From Gammaproteobacteria bacterium (GTDB lineage Bacteria > Pseudomonadota > Gammaproteobacteria > Pseudomonadales > Oleiphilaceae): a DNA stretch of 6,174 bases. Location of the stretch: assembly GCA_003695085.1 (NCBI GenBank), contig RFIV01000346.1:1-6174 (forward strand), in the 5' to 3' direction. The translations under genes were made by a program, and so were the position numbers. The notes below the pieces were generated by a model, which worked only from the letters and a program-made list of their open reading frames with translations, was not told the DNA's origin and ran no database searches. Below, piece by piece: positions 1 to 6,174 of this stretch. Numbering within the stretch: position 1 is the first letter of the stretch; every line of letters begins with the position of its first letter.

Positions 1-1275
1 CGCAGCCAGGCCCAGGGCATTCGCCCGGGCTTTTCCCTGGCCAGCGCTCAGGCATTGGCAGGCAATGTCACGATATTGCCTGCATCGGACAGCCATCTGA
101 CTCAGGTCATGCATACATTGGCAGAGCATGCCCTGCAGTTCAGCGATCAGGTCTGTCACTATGCACCGCAGGCACTGGTTCTCGAGTGTGGCAGCATGCT
201 GCGCCTGTTCGGCGGGCTGGACAGTTACTGGTTGCAGTTGGGGGACTATTTTCGTCAGCTCGGCTACCAGATACATCTGGCCACGGGCGTCACCGCCACC
301 CAGGCGTATGCGCTGGCACTGCAGCATCAGGGGATCGCAACAGACACCCCGGATGTGCTTCGGGCACAGATACGGCGCCTGCACACCGAAGCCCTGCCCC
401 TGCCCGCCCGGGTGCTGGAAAACATGCTGCGCACGGGACTGGATAATGTCGATCAATTGCTGACAATTCCCCGGCGTGAGATCGCCCGCCGCTTCGGCCC
501 GGAAACCCTCAGCTGGCTGGAAAGACTGGCAGGAGATGAGCCCGAGCCGATGATGTTGTTCGACCCGCCCGCCCGCTTTGACCAACATCTGGACTTGCTT
601 GAGGACATCTCCCACGCCGAAGCCCTGCTGTTTCCGCTCAGACGACTGTTCAGTGCTCTGGAAAGCAGCCTGCGGTTACGAAACTGCCAGGTCAATCAGA
701 TCTGCCTGACCCTGACCCGGCGCGATGCGCCCCCAATGATCGTGACACTGGGTCACCCATCCGGAACTGCATCCGCTCAGCACTGGCTGAGCCTGTGCAA
801 GCTGCGCTTCGAGCGACTGCATCTGCCACACCCGGTGCGCCTGATACGGCTTCAGGCAGATCACTTTCAACCCTGCACGGCAGTCAGTGATGACCTGTTC
901 GGGGAAACGGTTTCGCCACTTGGTCACATGCAACAACTGGTTGCGCAGTTACAGGCCAGATTGGGGGATGGTGCGCTCAAGCGCGTGGGAGGATACGCTG
1001 ACCACCGCCCGGAGCGGGCCGGCACCCTGGACAGCCAGCTGGCCCACGCCCCCGCCCTGTCAGCCGCAAGGCCTGTCGCGTTTCTGGAACACCCCCTGCC
1101 GGTGAATCCCTCGCGCCTGACCCGGATCAGTGGTCCCGAACGTCTGATTGCGGGCTGGTGGGATCATGCGCCCATTCAACGGGACTACTACATGGCCCGG
1201 CTGGATGAGGAGCGCCTGTGCTGGGTGTTCCGTACCCCTCAGGGACACTGGTTCATCCATGGCTGGTTCAGCTGA
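1..1275 (+). CDS. imuB: ImuB, Y-family-like mutasome protein (5' end missing)
   Basis: This is the C-terminal 424 residues of ImuB, the non-catalytic Y-family polymerase homologue that bridges DnaE2 and the beta clamp in SOS-induced mutagenic lesion bypass. The frame is open to base 1, and a TTG at 55 is internal: family-typical sequence (GIRPGFSLASAQAL) precedes it, so roughly 50 N-terminal residues lie outside. Residues below are numbered from base 1. At about 59-71 the ALVLECGSMLRLFGG segment occupies the place of the Y-family SIDE catalytic motif, but the aspartate is absent. A helix-hairpin-helix region follows at about 144-175 and a little-finger domain at about 187-292. DHRPE (334-338), GPER (378-381), GWW (385-387) and RDYY mark the ImuB C-terminal region. 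The TGA stop lies inside dnaE2, indicating co-transcription and coupled translation. Identity rests on recognised family motifs, not a database search. Confidence 0.93.
   Translation, partial: RSQAQGIRPGFSLASAQALAGNVTILPASDSHLTQVMHTLAEHALQFSDQVCHYAPQALVLECGSMLRLFGGLDSYWLQLGDYFRQLGYQIHLATGVTATQAYALALQHQGIATDTPDVLRAQIRRLHTEALPLPARVLENMLRTGLDNVDQLLTIPRREIARRFGPETLSWLERLAGDEPEPMMLFDPPARFDQHLDLLEDISHAEALLFPLRRLFSALESSLRLRNCQVNQICLTLTRRDAPPMIVTLGHPSGTASAQHWLSLCKLRFERLHLPHPVRLIRLQADHFQPCTAVSDDLFGETVSPLGHMQQLVAQLQARLGDGALKRVGGYADHRPERAGTLDSQLAHAPALSAARPVAFLEHPLPVNPSRLTRISGPERLIAGWWDHAPIQRDYYMARLDEERLCWVFRTPQGHWFIHGWFS
1241..1245 (+). promoter_or_regulatory. Possible ribosome binding site for dnaE2 inside imuB
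   Basis: AGGGA lies 13 bases before the ATG at 1259, within the imuB coding sequence. The spacing is longer than ideal, so initiation probably relies partly on ribosomes finishing imuB at 1275 and re-initiating. It supports 1259 as the start, but only weakly. Confidence 0.35.
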
Positions 1276-4200
1276 CACCCTGCCCGGCTATGCCGAGCTG
1301 CACTGCCTCAGCAACTTCACCTTTTTGCGGGGCGCCTCGCACCCGGAAGAGCTGGTCGAGCAGGCCCATGCACAGGGTTATGCAGCGCTGGCCCTCACGG
1401 ATGAAGCCTCGGTATCCGGGCTGGTCCGGGCGCACGTGGCCGCACGCGCACTCGGCCTGCACCTCATCTGCGGTGCCGAGTTCCGCTTCGAAGAGCATGT
1501 GTTTGTACTGCTGGTACGCGACCGGCAAGGCTGGAGTGAGCTCTGCACACTGATTACCCGCTGCCGACGCCGCGCGAGCAAGGGCGACTACCATTTTTCA
1601 CCCGAAGATCTTCTGAATCCAGTGCTGGCACACTGCGAGCTGCTCTGGCGGCCCGGGAGCCCGATACAGAAGGTATTGCCTGCGTGGGCCGGCGCACTGT
1701 TGCAGCATTATCAGCACCGTCTGGCACTCTTGTACGAACGTCTGCTGGTTCCCGGCGAAGCCCGATACCTGAAGCAGGCAGAACAACTGGCCTGTCTGCT
1801 GAACGTACCCTGTGTGGCGGCCGGAGATGTACACATGCACCGCCGCGAGCGCCTGGCGCTTCAGCACATTCTCACTGCGCTACGTCTGGGATGCACGGTA
1901 CAGGAGGCCGGACTGGCCCTGCACCCGAATGATGAGCGCCATCTGCGCCCACGAGACAAGCTGGCCCGCCTGTACCCACCTCCAATGCTGGCCAACAGTG
2001 CGAACATTGCACGGCGGTGCACGTTCTCTCTGGATGAGCTGAGCTACACCTATCCACAGGAGGTGGTGCCCTCCGGATATACCGCCCGGCAGTGGCTGCA
2101 CCAGGAAGTCTGGAAAGGTGCCGCACGGCGCTATCCCGAAGGGGTGCCGGATGCTGTCCGCAAACAGATCGAACATGAGCTGGCGCTGATTGCCGAGCTG
2201 AACTACGAGCACTACTTTCTCACCATCTACGATATTGTCTGCTTCGCCCGCAGCCGCAAGATTCTCTGCCAGGGGCGAGGCTCCGCCGCCAATTCCGCCG
2301 TCTGCTTCTGCCTGGGCATTACCGAGGTGGATCCGGCACGCGTCAGCCTGCTCTTTGAGCGCTTTATTTCCAAGGAACGCGATGAGCCGCCCGATATTGA
2401 TGTGGACTTTGAGCACGAACGCAGGGAAGAGGTCATTCAGTACATTTATGAAAAGTACGGTCGTGAGCGGGCCGGGCTGGCCGCCACTGTCATCACCTAC
2501 CGCGCCAAAAGCGCCATTCGTGATGTGGCCAGGGCGCTCGGGCTGGAGTCTCACCTGCCGGATGTCATTCTCAGCCAGCTCGACCGCCGCGACACGGAAC
2601 ACCCCTGGCAGGCCCAGCTGTCCGAACTCATGGGCACACAGGGCGAAACGGGCCGCCAGTTCGTGGCGCTGGTCAATGAGATTCTGGGCTTCCCCCGTCA
2701 CCTGTCCCAGCATGTGGGGGGCTTCGTGATCAGCAACGGTCCCCTGCATCATCTGGTCCCCATCGAAAATGCGGCCATGGCGGGGCGTACGGTCATTCAG
2801 TGGGACAAGGACGACATTGAAGCCCTGCGGCTGATGAAGGTGGACATATTGGGGCTCGGCATGCTGACGGCCATCCGCAAGGCGCTTGAACTGATCAATG
2901 CGCGTGAAGGTACCACGCTCACACCCGCCACGCTGCCGGCAGAAGACCCGCAGGTGTACGCCATGCTCTCGAAGGGTGACAGCATGGGCGTGTTTCAGGT
3001 GGAGTCCCGCGCTCAGACCAACATGCTGCCGCGCCTGCGTCCGGCCTGCTACTACGACCTGGTGATTCAGGTGGCGATTGTCCGGCCCGGCCCCATCCAG
3101 GGTGACATGGTGCATCCATATCTGCGCCGGCGTCAGGGGGGGGAGGCCGTCACCTATCCCAGCGACGCAGTCAAACGTGTGCTGGAACGCACGCTGGGGG
3201 TGCCCATCTTTCAGGAACAGGTGATCAAGCTGGCGATGGTGGCTGCCGGTTTCAGTGGCGGAGAAGCGGATCAGCTGCGACGGGCCATGGCCGCCTGGAA
3301 ACGTAACGGCAAACTGGAGAAGTACCAGCAGAAGCTTATCCGGGGCATGCAGGCCAACGGCTACAGCACGCAGTTTGCCGAACAACTGTGCCGGCAGATT
3401 TCCGGCTTTGGCGAATACGGTTTTCCCGAATCCCACGCCGCCAGCTTTGCCCTGCTGGTGTACGTCTCGGCCTGGATCAAGCACTACTACCCGGCCGAGT
3501 TCTGTTGTGCCCTGCTCAACAGCCAGCCCATGGGTTTTTACGCCCCGGCACAACTGGTACAGGATGCCCGGCGCCATGGCGTGGAGATCAGGCCCGTGGA
3601 CATCCGCTATAGCCAGTGGGACCACACACTGGAGGCCGACCCTGCCGGTCAGCCCGCTCTGCGACTGGGATTTCGCCTGGTCAAGGGACTGGGCAAGGCC
3701 ACCATTGAGCGGCTGATCGCCGCGCGCCCGCCACAAGGCTTCGAATCTCTCGCGCACCTGACGGCATGCGTCCACCTGAATCGCCGTGAATGGGAAGCAC
3801 TGGCCTCCTCCGGTGCCCTCAACAGTCTGAGCGGGCACCGCTATCAGGCCCGATGGGAAATCCTCGGTCTGGAGCCGGATCAGCCTCTGGCCCCAGCCGG
3901 TGCGCTGTTCAGTCATGCGCTCAGGGCGCCGGATACCGGGCAGGACCTGCTGGAGGATTATGCCAGCACCGGCCTCACGCTTCGCCAGCACCCACTGGCC
4001 TGGCTGCGCCAGAAGGGTAACCTCAGAGATTGCCTGACTGCTGAAGCACTGCAAACCCGGAAACATGGCAGCTGGGTTCGGGTGGCAGGACTGGTGATTG
4101 GCCGGCAGCGCCCGGGCACAGCCTCAGGCGTGACCTTTGTGACACTGGAAGACGAAACCGGGCACATCAACGTGATTGTCTGGCTGGGCACCGCCCGTGC

Positions 4201-4351
4201 TCAGCGCAAGCCCCTGCTCACGGCAAAGCTGCTGGAAGTTCGGGGGACGCTGGAGCGCGAGGGGGATGTCATTCACGTCATTGCCGGGCGGCTCACCGAT
4301 CGTACGGACCTGCTCAAGGGGTTGCGCACCCGGTCACGTGATTTTCACTGA
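1259..4351 (+). CDS. dnaE2: DnaE2/ImuC error-prone DNA polymerase III alpha subunit
   Basis: This encodes a 1030-residue C-family DNA polymerase, the catalytic subunit of the ImuAB-DnaE2 mutasome, which extends DNA across damage in the cytoplasm and causes SOS mutagenesis. The ATG at 1259 is chosen because it puts the family-typical YAELHCLSNFTFLRGAS at residues 11-27; the open frame reaches further upstream only by overlapping imuB. Order: PHP domain (about 11-200, ending GDVHMH 189-194), palm with PDIDVDF (catalytic D381 and D383) and KVDILGL (third aspartate D529), QVESRAQ near 580, FQEQ (651-654), fingers with GFPESHAASFA (H726), a helix-hairpin-helix region near 805-860 and an OB fold from about 937. 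The length is typical of DnaE2; it lacks the longer C-terminal tail of replicative DnaE. The start overlaps imuB by 17 bases. Several PHP metal ligands are replaced, which suggests no proofreading there. Confidence 0.96.
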   Translation: MAGSADTLPGYAELHCLSNFTFLRGASHPEELVEQAHAQGYAALALTDEASVSGLVRAHVAARALGLHLICGAEFRFEEHVFVLLVRDRQGWSELCTLITRCRRRASKGDYHFSPEDLLNPVLAHCELLWRPGSPIQKVLPAWAGALLQHYQHRLALLYERLLVPGEARYLKQAEQLACLLNVPCVAAGDVHMHRRERLALQHILTALRLGCTVQEAGLALHPNDERHLRPRDKLARLYPPPMLANSANIARRCTFSLDELSYTYPQEVVPSGYTARQWLHQEVWKGAARRYPEGVPDAVRKQIEHELALIAELNYEHYFLTIYDIVCFARSRKILCQGRGSAANSAVCFCLGITEVDPARVSLLFERFISKERDEPPDIDVDFEHERREEVIQYIYEKYGRERAGLAATVITYRAKSAIRDVARALGLESHLPDVILSQLDRRDTEHPWQAQLSELMGTQGETGRQFVALVNEILGFPRHLSQHVGGFVISNGPLHHLVPIENAAMAGRTVIQWDKDDIEALRLMKVDILGLGMLTAIRKALELINAREGTTLTPATLPAEDPQVYAMLSKGDSMGVFQVESRAQTNMLPRLRPACYYDLVIQVAIVRPGPIQGDMVHPYLRRRQGGEAVTYPSDAVKRVLERTLGVPIFQEQVIKLAMVAAGFSGGEADQLRRAMAAWKRNGKLEKYQQKLIRGMQANGYSTQFAEQLCRQISGFGEYGFPESHAASFALLVYVSAWIKHYYPAEFCCALLNSQPMGFYAPAQLVQDARRHGVEIRPVDIRYSQWDHTLEADPAGQPALRLGFRLVKGLGKATIERLIAARPPQGFESLAHLTACVHLNRREWEALASSGALNSLSGHRYQARWEILGLEPDQPLAPAGALFSHALRAPDTGQDLLEDYASTGLTLRQHPLAWLRQKGNLRDCLTAEALQTRKHGSWVRVAGLVIGRQRPGTASGVTFVTLEDETGHINVIVWLGTARAQRKPLLTAKLLEVRGTLEREGDVIHVIAGRLTDRTDLLKGLRTRSRDFH

Positions 4352-5128
4352 TTACTCGGGCGTGTCCCGCGTAAAGGTCAGCGTATCGGCCTCGCTCATG
4401 GCCGGATTGTAGCGATAGCCCCCCACATCGAAGTCTCGCAGCGCTTCTGCATCGCGGATATCGTTCTCGATGATGAAGCGTGTCATCATGCCTCGCGCCT
4501 TCTTGGCCCAGAAACTGACAATCTTGTACTGCCCGCCCTTGAGGTCCTTGAACACCGGTGTCACCACGCGCACGCCGAGCTTGTTCGGCTTGAGTGCCTT
4601 GAAGTACTCGTTGGAGGCCAGGTTGACCAGCACCTCATCGCCATCTTCTGCCATGTCCTGACGCAGCAGCTCCGTCAGTGTCTCGCCCCAGAAAGCATAC
4701 AGTGTCTTGCCCTTCGGGTTCTCCAGCTTGGTGCCCATTTCCAGCCGATACGGCAACATCAGGTCCAGGGGACTGAGGATGCCATAAAGTCCGGACAGAA
4801 TACGCAACTGTTTCTGAGCGCGCAGCAACGCTTCTTCGGAAAGCGTTTCCGCCTCAAGGCCAGTGTACACATCCCCCTTGAATGCCAGAATGGCAGGCTT
4901 GGCGGCCCCGTCAGGGAACGGCCACTGCCAGTTCTGAAAACGCTCGGCATTCAGCTCACCCAGCTTGTCACTGATGCCCATCAGGGCACTGATTTCCCAA
5001 GGGGCTTTCTGGCGCAGGATATCCACCAGTTCCGCGCTCTGCTCCGGCAGACGAGGCAATGTCGTTTCAGGGACGTTCCAGGGCGTTTCATAATCCAGTG
5101 TCTTGGCTGGCGAGATGACAATTTTCAT
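4352..5128 (-). CDS. yaaA: YaaA family peroxide stress protein (UPF0246/DUF328)
   Basis: This encodes a 258-residue protein, the same length as E. coli YaaA, a cytoplasmic protein that in E. coli is induced by OxyR during peroxide stress and lowers unincorporated intracellular iron, limiting Fenton damage to DNA and proteins; the family has also been reported to bind DNA. Visible family motifs are SPAKTL (6-11), FKGDVYTGL (83-91), the GLYGILSPLDLMLPYRLEMG block (113-132), NLASNEY (169-175) and FWAKKARGMMTRFI (206-219). The protein is intact, has no signal peptide or membrane segment, and starts at an ATG that overlaps the stop of the upstream DUF836 gene (ATGA). No good Shine-Dalgarno sequence precedes it, so translational coupling is likely. 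Its TAA stop directly abuts the TGA of the convergent dnaE2. The iron role is taken from the E. coli protein; only the family membership is seen here. Confidence 0.96.
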   Translation of the reverse strand: MKIVISPAKTLDYETPWNVPETTLPRLPEQSAELVDILRQKAPWEISALMGISDKLGELNAERFQNWQWPFPDGAAKPAILAFKGDVYTGLEAETLSEEALLRAQKQLRILSGLYGILSPLDLMLPYRLEMGTKLENPKGKTLYAFWGETLTELLRQDMAEDGDEVLVNLASNEYFKALKPNKLGVRVVTPVFKDLKGGQYKIVSFWAKKARGMMTRFIIENDIRDAEALRDFDVGGYRYNPAMSEADTLTFTRDTPE

Positions 5129-5421
5129 GAAGTATATGACGCAAGGTATTGTTTGATAAAGTGATATAGGTCAGCCTGATCAAACGGCCAACCCAGCTCC
5201 TGCTCCGGCAAGGGGGCAGGCCAGGTCCAGGTCACGACCGGAATACGTGTACCATAGGCCGCGACCCAGTCAGGATGATCGGCGATATCAATGGGTACAC
5301 GCTGAACCGGCACACCGTGCCGGGTGAAGTGCTCGGCCACCTCGAGCACCACAGCCTCGGCCTGCTCACACAGATGGCAGCCTTCCGTACCCAGCACAAA
5401 CAGATTCACGATTTCGGACAT
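5125..5421 (-). CDS. Glutaredoxin-like protein, DUF836 family
   Basis: This encodes a 98-residue thioredoxin-fold protein of the glutaredoxin-like DUF836 type. The N-terminal beta strand leads into GTEGCHLCEQAE, with a CxxC redox pair at C15 and C18 followed by a helix. RIPVV (59-63) supplies the cis-proline loop (P61) that normally sits against the active site, and WPFDQADLYHFI closes the fold. Family members are presumed thiol-disulphide oxidoreductases, but the substrate is unknown. The ATG at 5421 places the CxxC at the usual distance. An upstream in-frame start at 5505 is rejected because it would read through the terminator hairpin and promoter; a GTG at residue 5 is a possible alternative. 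No Shine-Dalgarno sequence is placed correctly for the ATG. The gene overlaps yaaA by 4 bases and is probably the first gene of a two-gene operon with it, suggesting a shared redox or oxidative-stress context. Confidence 0.88.
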   Translation of the reverse strand: MSEIVNLFVLGTEGCHLCEQAEAVVLEVAEHFTRHGVPVQRVPIDIADHPDWVAAYGTRIPVVTWTWPAPLPEQELGWPFDQADLYHFIKQYLASYTS

Positions 5422-5427
5422 GCGGCG

Positions 5428-5456
5428 ATTATAGGAACCCCTACCTGCAAACGCAA
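5428..5456 (-). promoter_or_regulatory. Sigma70-type promoter for the DUF836-yaaA operon
   Basis: On the minus strand, TTGCGT (5456-5451) is followed after exactly 17 bases by a perfect TATAAT (5433-5428). The -35 box matches the consensus TTGACA at three positions, but the -10 box and spacing are ideal. It is the only convincing promoter between the acs terminator and the DUF836 gene. The -10 box ends six bases before the ATG, so transcription is predicted to begin at or beside the start codon. Confidence 0.62.
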
Positions 5457-5482
5457 AAGTCCCGGCCATAGCCGGGACTTTT
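5455..5482 (-). terminator. Rho-independent terminator of acs
   Basis: AAAAGTCCCGGC (5455-5466) and GCCGGGACTTTT (5471-5482) form a perfect 12-bp stem around a 4-base loop. Read on the minus strand it lies 27 bases after the acs stop, with a GC-rich stem and four Ts at its 3' edge followed by GCGTTTG. The A/T flanks are symmetrical, so it could work in both directions, but no plus-strand gene runs into it. The short T tract suggests moderate strength. Confidence 0.85.
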
Positions 5483-5509
5483 AATGGAGCATGGCCTGAC
5501 GCCACTCAG

Positions 5510-6174
5510 TTAACTGTTCGCGCGGTTTTGAATCAGATCATCCACCACGCTCGGATCGGCCAGGGTCGATGTATCACCGAGCTGATCCGTTTCATTGGAG
5601 GCAATCTTGCGCAGAATCCGGCGCATGATCTTGCCGGAACGGGTCTTCGGCAGTCCGGGCGCAAACTGAATCACATCCGGCGTGGCAATCGGACCGATTT
5701 CCTGACGCACAAACTTGCGCAGTTCGTCAATCAGGGCCTCGGATGGCTCCACACCCACCGTGAGCGTCACGTAACAGTAGATGCCCTGCCCCTTGATGTC
5801 ATGCGGGTAGCCTACCACAGCTGCTTCGGCCACGGCATCGTGCTCCACCAGTGCGCTCTCGATCTCTGCCGTACCCAGGCGGTGCCCGGAGACGTTCAGC
5901 ACGTCGTCAACGCGACCGGTAATCCAGTAGAACCCATCCTCATCACGACGCGCCCCGTCACCGGTGAAGTAGCGCCCCGGGTAGGTGGAGAAGTAGGTCT
6001 GCTTGAAGCGCTCGTGATCGCCGAACACCGTGCGCATCTGCCCCGGCCAGCTGTCCAGCATGACCAGGTTGCCCGATGTGGCACCTTCGAGGATGTTGCC
6101 GTCGTTGTCCACCAGCGCCGGTTTGACACCGAAGAACGGACGCGTCGCCGAACCGGGTTTGAGCGGCGTTGCAC
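5510..6174 (-). CDS. acs: Acetyl-CoA synthetase, C-terminal third (5' end missing)
   Basis: This is the last 220 residues of an AMP-forming acetyl-CoA synthetase (about 650 residues in full), a cytosolic enzyme that converts acetate, ATP and CoA to acetyl-CoA through acetyl-AMP. The frame is open to the right edge of the window; the GTG at 6112 is an internal valine, preceded in frame by ATPLKPGSATRPFFGVKPAL. Diagnostic segments are SWPGQMRT, FGDHERF, YFTGDGARRDEDG, the hinge-region GRVDDVLNVSGHRLGTAEIE and PKTRSGKIMRR. The lysine of SGKIM (codon 5632-5630) is the conserved catalytic residue for adenylation, and in enterobacteria it is reversibly acetylated to switch the enzyme off. GDTSTLADP near the end is also typical. 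The match to remembered E. coli Acs is close along the whole visible part. A terminator follows, so the gene is not co-transcribed efficiently with the DUF836 gene. Confidence 0.97.
   Translation of the reverse strand, partial: ATPLKPGSATRPFFGVKPALVDNDGNILEGATSGNLVMLDSWPGQMRTVFGDHERFKQTYFSTYPGRYFTGDGARRDEDGFYWITGRVDDVLNVSGHRLGTAEIESALVEHDAVAEAAVVGYPHDIKGQGIYCYVTLTVGVEPSEALIDELRKFVRQEIGPIATPDVIQFAPGLPKTRSGKIMRRILRKIASNETDQLGDTSTLADPSVVDDLIQNRANS

Noticed and set aside
1148..1258. Upstream extension of dnaE2
   Set aside because: The extra 37 residues lie wholly within imuB and resemble no DnaE2 N-terminus; the family-typical sequence begins shortly after the ATG at 1259.
1880..4066. A 728-codon open frame on the minus strand across most of dnaE2
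   Set aside because: Its codons are the exact reverse complements of dnaE2 codons, so a stop needs TTA, CTA or TCA in dnaE2, which are rare in a GC-rich gene. The translation shows no recognisable family. It is a codon-bias shadow.
4354..4372. Small hairpin (CGGG/CCCG around a 5-base loop) at the dnaE2-yaaA junction
   Set aside because: The core stem is four base pairs with a mismatch beyond it, and there is no T tract on either strand, so it is not a credible intrinsic terminator.
5431..5444. OxyR-like half site (ATAG...CTAC) before the DUF836-yaaA operon
   Set aside because: It would fit peroxide control, but the spacing is 6 rather than 7, the last base differs and no second half site is present. 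Too weak to call.
5422..5505. Upstream extension of the DUF836 gene to 5505
   Set aside because: The extra 28 residues would be encoded by the acs terminator hairpin and the promoter, and the CxxC motif is at its usual distance from the ATG at 5421.
1..6174. LexA/SOS box for the imuB-dnaE2 operon
   Set aside because: I saw no convincing CTGT-N8-ACAG site; the operon promoter should lie upstream of imuB, outside the window.

Overview
This window looks like an ordinary stretch of a GC-rich (roughly 60% by eye) proteobacterial chromosome, most likely gammaproteobacterial. The evidence is a split imuB-dnaE2 mutagenesis cassette, a 258-residue YaaA of the E. coli type, and an acetyl-CoA synthetase C-terminus that follows the E. 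coli Acs sequence closely. I cannot name the genus from sequence alone. There are no RNA genes, insertion sequences, CRISPR arrays or attachment sites that I can see.

Layout. Bases 1-1275 (+) hold the 3' part of imuB, whose start lies before the window. It overlaps by 17 bases dnaE2/imuC (1259-4351, +), a complete error-prone DNA polymerase III alpha-like gene. The stop codon of dnaE2 ends at 4351, and the stop codon of the convergent gene yaaA begins at 4352, with no spacer. On the minus strand, reading right to left, come the 3' third of acs (6174-5510), a 12-bp-stem terminator hairpin (5455-5482), a sigma70-type promoter with a perfect TATAAT (5428-5433), a small glutaredoxin-like DUF836 gene (5421-5125) and yaaA (5128-4352). 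The last two overlap by 4 bases (ATGA).

How the genes work together. ImuB and DnaE2 form the core of the SOS mutasome. ImuB is a Y-family-like protein without a working polymerase site that links the polymerase to the beta clamp. DnaE2 carries the catalytic aspartates and copies past lesions. The usual third member (imuA or a SulA/RecA-like gene) and any LexA box would lie upstream, outside the window. The DUF836-yaaA pair appears to be a two-gene operon; YaaA is known from E. coli as a peroxide-stress protein that limits free iron, so a redox role for the pair is a reasonable inference. Acs activates acetate and is transcriptionally insulated from the pair by the hairpin.

No new system is evident. 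The points most worth checking are the PHP domain of DnaE2, which appears to have lost several metal ligands, the possible leaderless start of the DUF836 gene, the promoter nested against the acs terminator, and the zero-spacer convergence of dnaE2 and yaaA.
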